From DASQFQ01 sp963730115 (GTDB lineage Bacteria > Actinomycetota > Thermoleophilia > Solirubrobacterales > Solirubrobacteraceae), in the NCBI GenBank assembly GCA_963730115.1, contig CAVSQM010000012.1, positions 682,001 to 746,000 of the forward strand: a stretch of DNA of 64,000 bases, written 5' to 3'. The notes below the pieces were generated by a model. It did not search any database. It was not told the origin of the DNA and saw only the letters and a list, made by a program, of their open reading frames with translations. This document shows, piece after piece, positions 44,082 to 53,613 of the stretch. Both the position numbers and the translations under genes were made by a program. Position 1 is the first letter of the stretch. The number at the start of each line of letters is the position of its first letter.

Positions 44082-45200
44082 TCAGTTTGTATAGTGTAGC
44101 GCGGGACGTGCCGCCCGCCAGCGGTCCACGGTCTTGCGCAGCTGCAGATACGCGATCACTCCCGGGATCGTCGGCAGCCAGAACGTGAAGGCCCGGTAGG
44201 CCAGCACGGCGACCACCGCGAGGCCCGCGTCGACGTTGAAGGCCGCGAAGGCGCCGATCATCCCGCCGTCGACGCCGCCGATCCCGCCCGGGAGCGGCAG
44301 CAGGTTGCCGAGCATGCCGATGAAGAAGCCGAGCACGAGCACGGCGAGCGGCGGCGACTCGCCGAACGCCTCGAAGCACGCCCACAGCACGGCGATCTGG
44401 CAGGCCCAGTAGACGATCGCGCCGAGCAGGGCGGGGTCGCGCGAGCGCAGGTGGGCGAGCGCGTCGCGGACGCCGCTCGAGGCGGTGGCCGGCAGCGTCG
44501 CCAGCCGCTGCGCGAGCCGGCCGATGCGCCCGTGGCGCAGCGAGAGCCGGTGCAGCCGGCGCTCGAAGTCGGTCGGCACGAACGCGATCGAGAGCCCCAG
44601 CACGGTGGCGATCAGCGCCAGCGTGGCCGGGATGACGGTCATCGTGAACGGGTCCGGCCCGGGAAACACGCCGTAGCGCAGCCCGTAGCCGAACACGATC
44701 AGCGAGACGGTGTAGACGAGGTAGGTGAGCGTGAGGAACGAGATGATCTTGTCCGCCACCACCCGCCGCCGCAGCCCGGCGCCGCGCATCGCCCAGGCGG
44801 TGAGCACGACGCCGCCGGCGCCGCCGGCCGAGAACAGCCGCGTCGCCGCCAGGCCGGCCATGCAGACCTGGTAGCTCTCGCGCAGGGTCAGCCGGCCCGC
44901 GGCCTCGCGCGCGAAGACGCCGTGGAAGAGCAGCACGTAGCCGCCGAACATCCCGACCGCGAAGAGCAGCGCGAGCCCGAGCCACACGGGGCTGCCCTCC
45001 TCGAGCCGGTGCCAGGTCGCCTCGAGCCCGGCGATCTGCGGGAGCAGGAAGTAGAGCGCGACGATCGCCAGCACCACGAACAGCAGGAAGCCGGCGAGCG
45101 AGCGCGGGGTGATGTCGAGCCGCGGCGGGTGCTCCTCGTGCTCGTCCTCGTCGTTGGGCGCCTTCGGGTCGACGTCGTGGCGGGTCGTGGTCGAGTTCAC
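44082..45200 (-). CDS. YbhN/UPF0104-family membrane protein (MprF-like flippase domain)
   Basis: 372 residues, GTG start in a GTGA overlap with the PAP2 gene. Eight or so hydrophobic helices after an acidic N-terminal tail. The family motif G-N-L-L-P-L-P-G-G-I-G-G-V-D-G-G-M is present near residue 285. Family members are lysylphosphatidylglycerol synthase transmembrane-domain relatives, thought to move lipids. The pairing with a PAP2 lipid phosphatase supports a lipid role. Confidence 0.88.
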   Translation of the reverse strand: MNSTTTRHDVDPKAPNDEDEHEEHPPRLDITPRSLAGFLLFVVLAIVALYFLLPQIAGLEATWHRLEEGSPVWLGLALLFAVGMFGGYVLLFHGVFAREAAGRLTLRESYQVCMAGLAATRLFSAGGAGGVVLTAWAMRGAGLRRRVVADKIISFLTLTYLVYTVSLIVFGYGLRYGVFPGPDPFTMTVIPATLALIATVLGLSIAFVPTDFERRLHRLSLRHGRIGRLAQRLATLPATASSGVRDALAHLRSRDPALLGAIVYWACQIAVLWACFEAFGESPPLAVLVLGFFIGMLGNLLPLPGGIGGVDGGMIGAFAAFNVDAGLAVVAVLAYRAFTFWLPTIPGVIAYLQLRKTVDRWRAARPALHYTN

Positions 45201-46129
45201 CCGCGCGCCCCCGCCTCCAGCCGCTGGACCCCGGCACCGATCTGCCGGAACAGCGGCGCGGCGAGGGGCGCGCCCTTGCGCACGAGCTGCGTCAAGGCCA
45301 GTCCGACCGCCAGGTCCACCACGTAATGCTCACCGAGATACACGAGCGCCACACCCAGCGTGCCCGTGTAGGCCCAGCCGAGCGTCCCGGCGACCTTGCC
45401 GGTCTCGGAGAGCAGGTGAGCGGCTTGGACTGACGTGGCGAAGTGCAGGGATGGCATCGCTGCGAGGGGATTCCCGCCCAGGAAACCGTACAGAGGCCCC
45501 CAGTTGGACTTCCAGAATCGTTCCCCGTACTCGACCATCATCCGGCGCAGATCCGGCGTCCGCCCGTCCGCCATCCGGCCGCGCGCAGCCGCGTACCAGG
45601 GCGGGGCCGTGGGCACCGCCCAGTAGCCGATGAGGCCGAGGTCGAAGGTGCTGTAGAGGAGGCACGCACCGCGGGGGAAGCGGTCGCGGTGGCGCAGCAG
45701 GAGGAAGGCGGCGGTGCCGTGCGGCACGAGGAACCAGATCCAGTGCGACCAGATCAGCGTCTGCTCGGCCGCGTTGATGCGGCCCGGGCGGCCGAACGTG
45801 CGCTGCAGCCGCAGCGTCGGGGTCGTGCCGCCGCCGAGCAGCCGGTCGACGTGGACGGGGTAGTCGATGTGCACCCGACGTTCGAGCTCGATCGGGTCGT
45901 CGGCGGGCATCTTGTAGGTCACCACGTAGGCCCACATCTGCAGGCAGATCACGGCCACGTCGCGCGTGCGCGAGCGCGGCACGAGGATGCAGAGCGCGAA
46001 CGGCGCCGTGGCGGCCGTCGCGGTCACGACCGGTGGCGGGAGTGTCAGACGGCGGCGCACGAGCGGCGCCGCAAGACCTGCTGCGAGCGCCGTGCACGCC
46101 ACCAGGCGGATGGCGGTCGACCGGCGCAC
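45197..46129 (-). CDS. PAP2-superfamily membrane protein (Aur1/inositol-phosphotransferase-like)
   Basis: 310 residues from GTG-46129. Helical membrane protein with the phosphatase core M-P-S-L-H-F-A-T-S-V and Y-L-G-E-H-Y-V-V-D, matching the PAP2_3 branch that includes inositol-phosphoryl transferases. Overlaps the YbhN-like gene by 4 bases. Likely dephosphorylates or transfers a head group of a membrane lipid. Confidence 0.85.
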   Translation of the reverse strand: MRRSTAIRLVACTALAAGLAAPLVRRRLTLPPPVVTATAATAPFALCILVPRSRTRDVAVICLQMWAYVVTYKMPADDPIELERRVHIDYPVHVDRLLGGGTTPTLRLQRTFGRPGRINAAEQTLIWSHWIWFLVPHGTAAFLLLRHRDRFPRGACLLYSTFDLGLIGYWAVPTAPPWYAAARGRMADGRTPDLRRMMVEYGERFWKSNWGPLYGFLGGNPLAAMPSLHFATSVQAAHLLSETGKVAGTLGWAYTGTLGVALVYLGEHYVVDLAVGLALTQLVRKGAPLAAPLFRQIGAGVQRLEAGARG

Positions 46130-46183
46130 AGCGCGGGCGAGTGTAGTCGCGACGGCGGCGGAGACGTAGCCTCTACGGGCTCG

Positions 46184-46720
46184 ATGAGGACGTTCGTATT
46201 CGGCTACGGGTCGTTGTTCCGGCTCGCCGGCGGGATCCCGTGCCAGCTTCTCGGCCACCGCAGGGCCTGGAACGTCGCCATGGACAACCGCCGGACGATC
46301 CCTGGCTACAAGTACTACGTCGACCCCGAAACGGGCGAGCGCCCGGCGGTCCACGTGGCGTTCCTCAACGTCTATCCCGCGCCGGAGGGACGGCTCAACG
46401 GGGTCGCCTTCCCCGTCACCCAGGGGGTGCTGGAGCGGCTGGACCGGCGTGAGCGCAACTACGACCGCATCGACGTCACGCCGCGGCTCGACGTCGACCT
46501 CGGGGGCACGGTGTGGACGTACCTCGGCAGCGAAGCTGCGCGCGAGCGGTTCGAGGCCGGCACCGCGGTCGTGTCCCAGGACTACTTCGACGCGGTTCGT
46601 GAGGCCTTCGCGGCCGTCGGAGGCCTCGACGAGTTCGATCGGTCGACCGATCGCCTCACGGTGCCGCTCCGGCGGCTGACGCGCGTCGACCTGCCGCCTC
46701 CTCCACCAGCGCAGCGATGA
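46184..46720 (+). CDS. Gamma-glutamylcyclotransferase-like protein
   Basis: 178 residues, ATG start. The N-terminal F-V-F-G-Y-G-S-L is the substrate loop of the GGCT/AIG2 fold; N-G-V-A-F-P-V and L-D-R-R-E-R-N-Y are the later signatures (catalytic Glu in R-E-R-N-Y). Releases 5-oxoproline from gamma-glutamyl amines in related enzymes. Its end overlaps the convergent amidotransferase gene by 65 bases. Confidence 0.85.
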   Translation: MRTFVFGYGSLFRLAGGIPCQLLGHRRAWNVAMDNRRTIPGYKYYVDPETGERPAVHVAFLNVYPAPEGRLNGVAFPVTQGVLERLDRRERNYDRIDVTPRLDVDLGGTVWTYLGSEAARERFEAGTAVVSQDYFDAVREAFAAVGGLDEFDRSTDRLTVPLRRLTRVDLPPPPPAQR

Positions 46721-47396
46721 GGCGCGACGTCGGGTCCGCCTCCGGGTGCCACTGCACGCCGAGCGCGAACCGCCGCTCCGGATCCTCGATCGCCTCGGGC
46801 AGCTCGTCGAGCGTGCTCCAGCCGGTCTCCACGAGGCCCTCCCCCAGCTGTGCGACGCCCTGGTGGTGGTGCGACTTCGTCGCGTGGTCGACCTCCCCGG
46901 CCGCGCGCGCGGCGAGCGAGCCCTCGGCGAGCCGGACGTCGTGGTCGGCGCCGTCGAACGAGCCCGGGACGCGCCGGTGGTCCTCGTGGCCGACGTCGTC
47001 GGGCAGGTGCTGCCGGAGCGTGCCGCCGGAGGCCACGTTCATGACCTGCATGCCGCGGCAGATGCCGAGGATCGGAATGTCGCGCTCGAGCGCGCGCCGG
47101 GCCAGCGCGATCTCGAACGTGTCCCGCTCCGGCCTGGTGCCCTTGGTCATCGGGTGCGGCTCGGCGCCATAGCTGGCGGGGTCCATATCCGCGCCGCCGG
47201 CCAGGATCAAGCCGTCGAGCACGTCGAGGATCTCGTCGGGATCGGTCTCCGCGTCGGGCGGCAGCATGAGCGCGATCCCGCCCGCGGCCTGGACGGCGTC
47301 GACGTAGTTGCGGTCGAGGAGGTACGCCTCCGCGTCCCAGTAGCTCCAGCGGGCGCGCTCGATCGCGGTGCAGATGCCGATCCGGGGGCGGGCCAT
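46656..47396 (-). CDS. Class I glutamine-amidotransferase-like hydrolase (PuuD-type)
   Basis: 246 residues. Peptidase C26 fold: nucleophile Cys in I-L-G-I-C-R-G-M-Q, catalytic His-x-Glu in G-V-Q-W-H-P-E, oxyanion strand L-A-G-G-A-D-M-D-P. Closest to gamma-glutamyl-gamma-aminobutyrate hydrolases of putrescine breakdown. H-H-H-Q-G-V near the end is typical. No other polyamine gene is nearby; the convergent glutamylcyclotransferase also handles gamma-glutamyl bonds. Confidence 0.9.
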   Translation of the reverse strand: MARPRIGICTAIERARWSYWDAEAYLLDRNYVDAVQAAGGIALMLPPDAETDPDEILDVLDGLILAGGADMDPASYGAEPHPMTKGTRPERDTFEIALARRALERDIPILGICRGMQVMNVASGGTLRQHLPDDVGHEDHRRVPGSFDGADHDVRLAEGSLAARAAGEVDHATKSHHHQGVAQLGEGLVETGWSTLDELPEAIEDPERRFALGVQWHPEADPTSRLIAALVEEAAGRRASAAGAAP

Positions 47397-47416
47397 GCCT
47401 CCAGGCTATCCGTAGG

Positions 47417-48223
47417 ATGCCGCCGATGGCCGAGACCGTGACCCTGCGCCGCGGCGCCTCCAACGGCGCCGAGCTGCGCATCGAGCTCAACCGCCCCGAT
47501 TCGATGAACGCGTGGAACGAGCAGTTCGGCAACGATCTGCGCGCCGCGGTGGAGGAGGCGGCGAGCGACGACTCGGTCCGCTCGGTGACGATCATCGGCG
47601 CGGGCCGCGCGTTCTCCTCCGGCGCCGACCTCAAGGCCGGCTTCAACCCCACGCCGGAGGGCCACCCCGACGTCGGCAGCGTGCTGCGCGAGCGTTACCA
47701 CCCGATCATCACCGGGATCCGCGAGATGCCCAAGCCGGTGCTCGCGGCCGTCAACGGACCCGCGGTCGGCATCGGCTGCTCGCTGGCGCTGGCCTGCGAC
47801 CTCGTGGTCGCGCGCGAGTCGGCCTACTTCCTCCTCGCGTTCGTGAACATCGGCCTCGTGCCGGACGGCGGCTCCTCGCTCTTCATCCCCGCGCGCGTGG
47901 GCCACGCGCGGGCGGCCGAGATGGCGATGCTGGGCGAGCGGATCCCGGCGCTCAAGGCGCTCGAGTGGGGCCTCGTCAACCGCGTCGCCGCCGACGACGT
48001 GTTCGAGGCCGAGGTCGACGCCCTCGCCGAGCGGCTCGCCACCGGGCCCACGGCCTCATATGCCGGATCGAAGCGGCAGCTGAACGCCTGGATCTACCGG
48101 GGAATGGAGGAGCAGCTCGAGCTCGAGGCGACGATCCAGCAGGAGATGGCGGCCTCGGGCGATTTCGTCGAGGGCGTGCAGGCGTTCCTCGCCAAGCGTC
48201 CCCCGGAGTTCAAGGGGGCGTGA
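47417..48223 (+). CDS. Enoyl-CoA hydratase/isomerase
   Basis: 268 residues. Crotonase fold with the oxyanion segments F-S-S-G-A-D-L-K and G-P-A-V-G-I-G-C-S-L-A-L-A-C-D. The hydratase Glu positions appear as G-L-V-P-D-G-G-S-S, where Asp replaces the second catalytic Glu, as in many isomerase-type members. A second ATG three codons in is an alternative start. Single gene, not next to the other beta-oxidation genes. Confidence 0.88.
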   Translation: MPPMAETVTLRRGASNGAELRIELNRPDSMNAWNEQFGNDLRAAVEEAASDDSVRSVTIIGAGRAFSSGADLKAGFNPTPEGHPDVGSVLRERYHPIITGIREMPKPVLAAVNGPAVGIGCSLALACDLVVARESAYFLLAFVNIGLVPDGGSSLFIPARVGHARAAEMAMLGERIPALKALEWGLVNRVAADDVFEAEVDALAERLATGPTASYAGSKRQLNAWIYRGMEEQLELEATIQQEMAASGDFVEGVQAFLAKRPPEFKGA

Positions 48224-48270
48224 CCACCGGGCGCTGAAGCGCCCTGGCCCGTCTATACACTTCCGCCGCC

Positions 48271-49099
48271 TTGATCACGTTGGTCAACACCTTCGCCGGG
48301 CTGATCCTCCCCGAAAAAGGGGCGTCGCCCAACGCGGACGACATCGCCCAGCTCTACTTCCTGATCCTGATCATGGCGCTGGTCGTGTTCGTCGGCGTCG
48401 AGGGCGCTGCTGATCTGGTTCATGCTGAAGTTCAAGGCCGGCCGCGGCCGCGTGGCGGCCCAGATCCACGGCAACACGCGGCTCGAGGTCGGCTGGACGG
48501 TCGGCGCCGCCGTGATCCTCGTGTTCATCACCGCGGTCACCTTCATCATGCTCCCGGGGATCAAGGACCCCGCGGCGTCGGACATCGACGCGCAGGGCAA
48601 CCCGGTCGCCGCCAACGCGCAGTTCGCCTCGACCGACCAGGAGGCGCCGCCGAAGGGCGACTCGCTGCGCATCGTCGTCGACGGGCAGCAGTACGTGTGG
48701 CGCTACCAGTACCCGCGCCAGGGCGGCAAGACCGTCTTCGCCTACACGGAGATGGTCGTGCCGGTCGGCATGACCGTGCTCCTCGACATCACCTCCGACG
48801 ACGTTGCCCACTCGTGGTGGATCCCCGAGCTGGGCGGCAAGATGGACGCGATTCCCGGCTACACCAACAAGACCTGGTTCAAGGCGACGCGTCCCGGCAC
48901 GTTCCTCGGCCAGTGCGCCGAGCTGTGCGGGCGCAACCACGCCAACATGGTCGCCCAGGTGCGCGCCGTCCCCTTCGACGAGTATCAAGCGTGGGTCGGC
49001 CGTCAGGCGACCGACATCGAGACCGCCCGCAAGGAGGGCGCGCGGCAGCGCGAGGAGCTCCTGAAGGCCCAAGAGGAAGCCGCCGAGCAGCCCGAGTAG
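48271..49099 (+). CDS. ctaC: Cytochrome c oxidase subunit II (first oxidase), one frame shift near 48406
   Basis: About 275 residues, TTG start. Two membrane helices; the first is broken by an extra base: V-V-F-V-G-V-E-G joins L-L-I-W-F-M-L-K-F. Then I-H-G-N-T-R-L-E-V-G-W-T, aromatic Y-V-W-R-Y-Q-Y electron-entry patch, and the CuA site: His in V-A-H-S-W-W-I-P-E-L and C-A-E-L-C-G-R-N-H-A-N-M. No fused cytochrome c. The continuous frame starts at 48422. First gene of an aa3-type locus. Confidence 0.9.
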
Positions 49100-49117
49100 G
49101 AAAGACTCCCCCGACCC

Positions 49118-50836
49118 ATGGCCACCACCCAGCGCGAGACCGAGACCACGACCGCCCGCCTCACCCAGCGGCGGCCGCAGATCCTGGCGCACCGCGTCGC
49201 GCCGGAAGCACGCGGCTGGACCTCGTGGATCACGACCACGGACCACAAGAAGATCGGGATCCTCTACCTGTACACGGTCCTCGTCTTCTTCCTGCTGGGA
49301 GGCGTCGAGGCGCTGCTGCTGCGGATCCAGCTCGGGACCCCGGACAACACGTTCCTGACGCCCGAGAAGTACAACCAGATCTTCACCATGCACGGGACGA
49401 CGATGGTCTTCCTCGTCGTCGTGCCGGTGTGGGCCGGCTTCGCGAACTACCTGCTGCCGCTGATGATCGGCGCGCGGGACGTCGCCTTCCCGCGCCTCAA
49501 CGCGTGGTCGTACTGGATGTTCCTGTTCGGCGGCATCGCGCTCTACGCGACGGTGTTCTTCACGCCGCCGGAGGCCGGGTGGTTCTCCTATGTGCCGCTG
49601 TCGGCGAAGGAGTACTCGCCGTCCAACGGCCAGGACGCGTGGATCTACATGGTCCACCTCACCGGCCTGTCGTCGATGCTCGGCGCGGTCAACTTCATAG
49701 CCACGATCCACAACATGCGCGCGCCCGGCATGGGCTGGGGCCGCATCCCGCTGTTCGTGTGGACGATCCTGATCTACGCGTACCTGATCGTGATCGCGCT
49801 GTCCTCGCTGGCCGCGACGGTGACGATGCTGCTGCTCGACCGCAACTTCGGCACCAGCTTCTTCATCCCGACCGAGGGCGGCTCGGCGCTGCTGTGGCAG
49901 CACCTGTTCTGGTTCTTCGGCCACCCCGAGGTCTACATCTTCGTCCTGCCCGCGTTCGGCGTCTTCTCCGAGGTGCTGCCGGTGTTCGCCCGCAAGCCGA
50001 TCTTCGGCTACAAGGCGATCGCCGCGTCGACCGCGGCCATCGCGTTCCTCGGGCTGCTCGTGTGGGCGCACCACATGTTCTCGACCCCGATGTCGACGGT
50101 GGTGCTCGCGTTCTTCATGCTCTCGAGCTTCCTGATCGCGGTGCCGACCGGCGTGAAGATCTTCAACTGGGTGGCGACGCTGTGGCGCGGCACGATCGAG
50201 TACCGCGTCGCGCTGCTGTTCTGCGTGGGCGGGATCGCGACGTTCCTGATGGGCGGCATCACCGGCATCTTCCTCGCCGTCTTCCCCGTCGACTGGCAGC
50301 TGACCGACACCTACTTCGTCGTGGCCCACTTCCACTACACCGCGTTCGGCGGCACGGCCTTCGCGATGGTGGGCGCGCTCTACTACTGGTTCCCGAAGAT
50401 GAGCGGCCGGATGCTGTCGGAGTCGCTCGGCAAGGTCTCGTTCTGGCTCTTCCTGATCGGCTTCCACGTGACCTTCCTGATCCAGCACTCGGCCGGCCTG
50501 TCCGGGATGCCGCGTCGCGTCTACGAGTACCCCGACCGGGACGGCCTCCCGATCTACAACCTGATCTCCACCATCGGAGCGTTCATCCTCGCGTTCTCGG
50601 TGCTGCTGACCGTCATCAACGTCGTCCGCTCGCTCAAGCAGGGCAAGGTCGCAGGGCCGGACCCGTGGAAGGCCAACACGCTCGAGTGGTTCACGCCGTC
50701 GCCGCCGCCCGAGAACAACTTCGACACGGTCCCGCGCGTGCGCTCGGTCGAGCCGATGAAGGACATCCGCCGCCAGATCGAGCAGGAGACGGGCGTCGAG
50801 CAGCGCTACCGGGCCGGCCGGCCGGTGAGGCTCTGA
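49118..50836 (+). CDS. ctaD: Cytochrome c oxidase subunit I, A1-type
   Basis: 572 residues, twelve helices. Haem a ligand in F-T-M-H-G-T-T-M, CuB/cross-link motif W-F-F-G-H-P-E-V-Y-I (Glu marks the A1 D-channel form), W-A-H-H-M-F, K-channel V-P-T-G-V-K-I-F, and haem ligands in V-A-H-F-H-Y-T-A-F-G-G. Reduces O2 to water and pumps protons. Starts 18 bases after ctaC and shares TGATG with ctaB. Confidence 0.95.
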   Translation: MATTQRETETTTARLTQRRPQILAHRVAPEARGWTSWITTTDHKKIGILYLYTVLVFFLLGGVEALLLRIQLGTPDNTFLTPEKYNQIFTMHGTTMVFLVVVPVWAGFANYLLPLMIGARDVAFPRLNAWSYWMFLFGGIALYATVFFTPPEAGWFSYVPLSAKEYSPSNGQDAWIYMVHLTGLSSMLGAVNFIATIHNMRAPGMGWGRIPLFVWTILIYAYLIVIALSSLAATVTMLLLDRNFGTSFFIPTEGGSALLWQHLFWFFGHPEVYIFVLPAFGVFSEVLPVFARKPIFGYKAIAASTAAIAFLGLLVWAHHMFSTPMSTVVLAFFMLSSFLIAVPTGVKIFNWVATLWRGTIEYRVALLFCVGGIATFLMGGITGIFLAVFPVDWQLTDTYFVVAHFHYTAFGGTAFAMVGALYYWFPKMSGRMLSESLGKVSFWLFLIGFHVTFLIQHSAGLSGMPRRVYEYPDRDGLPIYNLISTIGAFILAFSVLLTVINVVRSLKQGKVAGPDPWKANTLEWFTPSPPPENNFDTVPRVRSVEPMKDIRRQIEQETGVEQRYRAGRPVRL

Positions 50837-51744
50837 TGGAGGCGTCCCGCGTCACCACCACCCGGCAGCACGCGCTCCCGTTCGCGGGCGCGCGCCAGGT
50901 GGTCAGCGACTACGTCGAGCTGACCAAGCCGCGCGTCCAGTCGCTGCTGCTGCTGACGACGATCACCACGATGTACGTGGCCGGCGACCCGTCGCTCGGG
51001 CTCGTGGCGCTGACCTGCCTCGGCGGCTCGCTGTCGGCGGGCGGCGCGGGCGCGGTCAACCACTGGTTCGACCGCGACATCGACGCCCAGATGGCACGCA
51101 CCGCCAACCGGCCGGTCGCCGCCGGGCGGATCTCGCCGGCCGCCGCGCTGGCGTTCGGGATCGTGCTCTCCGGGCTGTCGTTCCTGCTGCTGTCGACGAC
51201 CGTCAACGTCCTGAGCGCCACGCTCGCGCTCGCCGGCTTCCTCGGCTACGTGCTCGTCTACACGGTCTGGCTCAAGCGCACGACGCCGCAGAACATCGTC
51301 ATCGGCGGCGCCGCAGGGGCCGTGCCGCCGCTGGTCGGCTGGGCGGCCGTGACCGGCCACCTCGACCCGACGGCGCTGTACCTGTTCGCGATCGTCTTCT
51401 ACTGGACACCGCCGCACTTCTGGGCGCTGTCGCTGCTGATGAAGGACGAGTACGCGCGCGTCGGCGTGCCGATGATGCCGGTCGTGCACGGCGAGGCCGA
51501 GACGCGCCGCCAGATCGTCCTCTACACGTGCCTGCTGGTGGTGCTGACGCTGCTGCCGGTCGTGTTCGGCTTCTTCGGCGCGCTCTACGCCACCGTGGCG
51601 GTCGCGCTGGGCGGCGCCTTCCTGTTCCACGCCGTGCGCCTGCAGCGCTCCGCCGAGCGCCGGGCGGCGCTGCGGACCTACCTGTTCTCGCTCCTCTACC
51701 TCGCGCTGCTGTTCCTCGCGATGGTGGCCGACACCCGCCTGTAG
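50836..51744 (+). CDS. ctaB: Protohaem IX farnesyltransferase (haem O synthase)
   Basis: 302 residues, about seven membrane helices. UbiA-type prenyltransferase motifs N-H-W-F-D-R-D-I-D-A-Q-M-x-R-T-x-x-R-P and Y-T-x-W-L-K-R, plus P-P-H-F-W-A-L-S-L. Adds the farnesyl tail to haem B, the first step to haem A for the adjoining oxidase. ATG overlaps the ctaD stop (TGATG). Confidence 0.94.
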   Translation: MEASRVTTTRQHALPFAGARQVVSDYVELTKPRVQSLLLLTTITTMYVAGDPSLGLVALTCLGGSLSAGGAGAVNHWFDRDIDAQMARTANRPVAAGRISPAAALAFGIVLSGLSFLLLSTTVNVLSATLALAGFLGYVLVYTVWLKRTTPQNIVIGGAAGAVPPLVGWAAVTGHLDPTALYLFAIVFYWTPPHFWALSLLMKDEYARVGVPMMPVVHGEAETRRQIVLYTCLLVVLTLLPVVFGFFGALYATVAVALGGAFLFHAVRLQRSAERRAALRTYLFSLLYLALLFLAMVADTRL

Positions 51745-51754
51745 ACTCGCGACC

Positions 51755-51865
51755 GTGGACCGCAAGCTCGCACGCCGCAACCTCCGCACCGGCTTCATCG
51801 TCTCGACGATCATGCTCCTGAGCTTCGGCCTGACCTTCCTGGCGGCCGCGATCTACACCGCCTGA
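51755..51865 (+). CDS. 36-residue single-helix membrane protein of the aa3 locus
   Basis: GTG start; basic N-terminus (M-D-R-K-L-A-R-R-N-L-R) then one helix (T-G-F-I-V-S-T-I-M-L-L-S-F-G-L-T-F-L-A-A-A). Lies 10 bases after ctaB and overlaps the next gene as TGATG, so it is translated with the oxidase genes. Likely a small accessory subunit. Confidence 0.7.
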   Translation: MDRKLARRNLRTGFIVSTIMLLSFGLTFLAAAIYTA

Positions 51866-52098
51866 TGGCCGAGATCGAGACCGAGGCACCGCCCGTCGGC
51901 GAGGAGATCCACATGCCGGAGCCGAGCATCCTGCCGGTGGTCAACGCCGTCGGCCTCACGCTCGCGCTGGTCGGCATCACGCTCTCGCTGACGATCACCG
52001 TGGTCGGCCTCGTGATCTTCCTGACCTCGCTCGTCCTGTGGATCCGCGCGGCTTCGCACGAGATGTCCGAGCTCCCGCTCGACCACTCCCACCACTAG
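51865..52098 (+). CDS. Cytochrome c oxidase small subunit (subunit IV-like)
   Basis: 77 residues, two hydrophobic helices (about 24-42 and 44-62), beginning after M-P-E-P-S-I-L-P-V-V and ending in a His-rich tail (L-D-H-S-H-H). Resembles small actinobacterial subunit IV proteins of the aa3 oxidase. Directly coupled to the 36-residue gene. No subunit III (ctaE) is present in this first locus. Confidence 0.75.
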   Translation: MAEIETEAPPVGEEIHMPEPSILPVVNAVGLTLALVGITLSLTITVVGLVIFLTSLVLWIRAASHEMSELPLDHSHH

Positions 52099-52131
52099 CT
52101 GGTCCGGGATTCCACCAATAGGCTTCGCGCC

Positions 52132-53613
52132 GTGGGGGTCGAGCAGCCAGACGTGTCTTCGCCCGAGGGCGCGCCGGCTCTCGCCGACCGCTACGCGCAG
52201 GCGTTCGCCGCCCACCTCGGCGAGGGCGGTGAGAGCGGGCTCGGCGCCGCGTACGCGCTGGGGCGCGAGGCCGTCTCCGCGCAGTACAGCGTGCTCGACT
52301 TCGCCGATGCGCATCACCGCGCGCTGACCGTCGCGCTGGCCTCCGCGCCGCCCGGTCGCCAGGGCGAGATCGTGCGCGCGGCCGCGGAATTCCTGCGCGA
52401 GAGCCTGTCGACCTTCGAGATCGCCGCGCGCGGCTACATCGAGGTACAGGAGATCGCGCGCATCGAGCACGAGCACATCGAGCAGCTGCGCGCGCTCGCC
52501 GACGCGTCGGTGGCGATCAACTCGTCATTGGGCGTCGAGGAGATCCTCCAGCTGACGGCCGACGCGGCCCGCGAGGCGCTCGGGGCGGAGCGCGCGTCGA
52601 TCGCGATCCTGGCCGCCGAACCGCGCCGCCCGCCGCTCGGCGCGACGTCGCCGACCGAGCTCGAGGTCTCCACGACGACACCTTCGCGCACCAGCGTGAA
52701 CCTGCAGGCCCAGGGCCGCGAGCTCGGCTCGCTGGAGGTCGTCGACCAGCCCGAGCGCGAGTTCACGCCCCGCGACGACGCGATCCTCACCCAGCTCGGC
52801 CAGCTCGCGTCGGGGGCGGTCGCCAACGCGCGCCTCTACGGCCAGGAGCGCACCATCGCGCGCACGCTCCAGCGCTCGCTGCGCCCGGGCGCGCTGCCCG
52901 CGGTGCCGGGGCTGTCCGCCTCCGTGCGCTTCAACGCCGCCGGCGAGGGCGTCGAGCTCGGCGGCGACTTCTACGACCTCTACCGCGCCCGCGACGGCGG
53001 CTGGGCCACGCTGATCGGCGACATCCAGGGCAAGGGCCCCGAGGCCGCCGCGGTGACCGCGCTGGCCCGCCACACGCTGCGGGCCGCGGCCGCCTACGAG
53101 CACCGGCCGAGCGGCGTGCTGACGCTGCTGCACCGCGAGCTGCGCGAGCAGGTCGCCGACGGCCGCTTCTGCACCGTCGCCTACGCCCACATGCAGATCG
53201 TGCCGGGCCACGTGCGGCTCGAGCTCGCGTGCGGCGGCCACCCGCTGCCGCTCGTCGTCCACCGCGACGGCAGCGTCGAAGAGGTCGGGCGGCTCGGGAC
53301 GCTGCTCGGCTCCGACGCCGAGCCGCTGCTCGCCGACGTCGCCATCGAGCTCGATCAGGGCGACGTGATCGTCTTCTACACCGACGGTGTCACGGAGGTG
53401 CGGCGGCAGCGGCGCGAGGTGTTCGGCACCGAGCAGCTGGTCGAGCTGCTCCAGCAGTGCGGCGGGCTGCGGCCGGCCGAGGTCGCAGAGCGCGTCGAGC
53501 GGGCCGTGATGCACGCCTCGATGGGCCGGTTGCGCGACGATATGGCCGTGCTGGCGCTCGGGCCGGATCTCGAGGCCGAGCCGGAACCCACCCCGAAGGA
53601 GAGCGATGGCTGA
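52132..53613 (+). CDS. RsbU-like PP2C phosphatase with N-terminal kinase-binding-type domain and GAF domain
   Basis: 493 residues, GTG start. N-terminal helical part (residues 15-100) resembles the RsbT-binding domain of RsbU. A GAF-type sensor follows (about 125-240), then a SpoIIE/PP2C domain with metal Asps in G-G-D-F-Y-D, I-G-D-I-Q-G-K-G, Y-T-D-G-V-T-E and R-D-D-M-A-V. It would dephosphorylate an anti-anti-sigma factor when switched on by RsbT, whose gene lies three genes on. Overlaps rsbR by 8 bases. Confidence 0.87.
   Translation: MGVEQPDVSSPEGAPALADRYAQAFAAHLGEGGESGLGAAYALGREAVSAQYSVLDFADAHHRALTVALASAPPGRQGEIVRAAAEFLRESLSTFEIAARGYIEVQEIARIEHEHIEQLRALADASVAINSSLGVEEILQLTADAAREALGAERASIAILAAEPRRPPLGATSPTELEVSTTTPSRTSVNLQAQGRELGSLEVVDQPEREFTPRDDAILTQLGQLASGAVANARLYGQERTIARTLQRSLRPGALPAVPGLSASVRFNAAGEGVELGGDFYDLYRARDGGWATLIGDIQGKGPEAAAVTALARHTLRAAAAYEHRPSGVLTLLHRELREQVADGRFCTVAYAHMQIVPGHVRLELACGGHPLPLVVHRDGSVEEVGRLGTLLGSDAEPLLADVAIELDQGDVIVFYTDGVTEVRRQRREVFGTEQLVELLQQCGGLRPAEVAERVERAVMHASMGRLRDDMAVLALGPDLEAEPEPTPKESDG

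Noticed and set aside
48371..50488. 705-codon minus-strand frame opposite ctaC and ctaD
   Set aside because: Charged low-complexity shadow of the oxidase genes; no start signal or domain.
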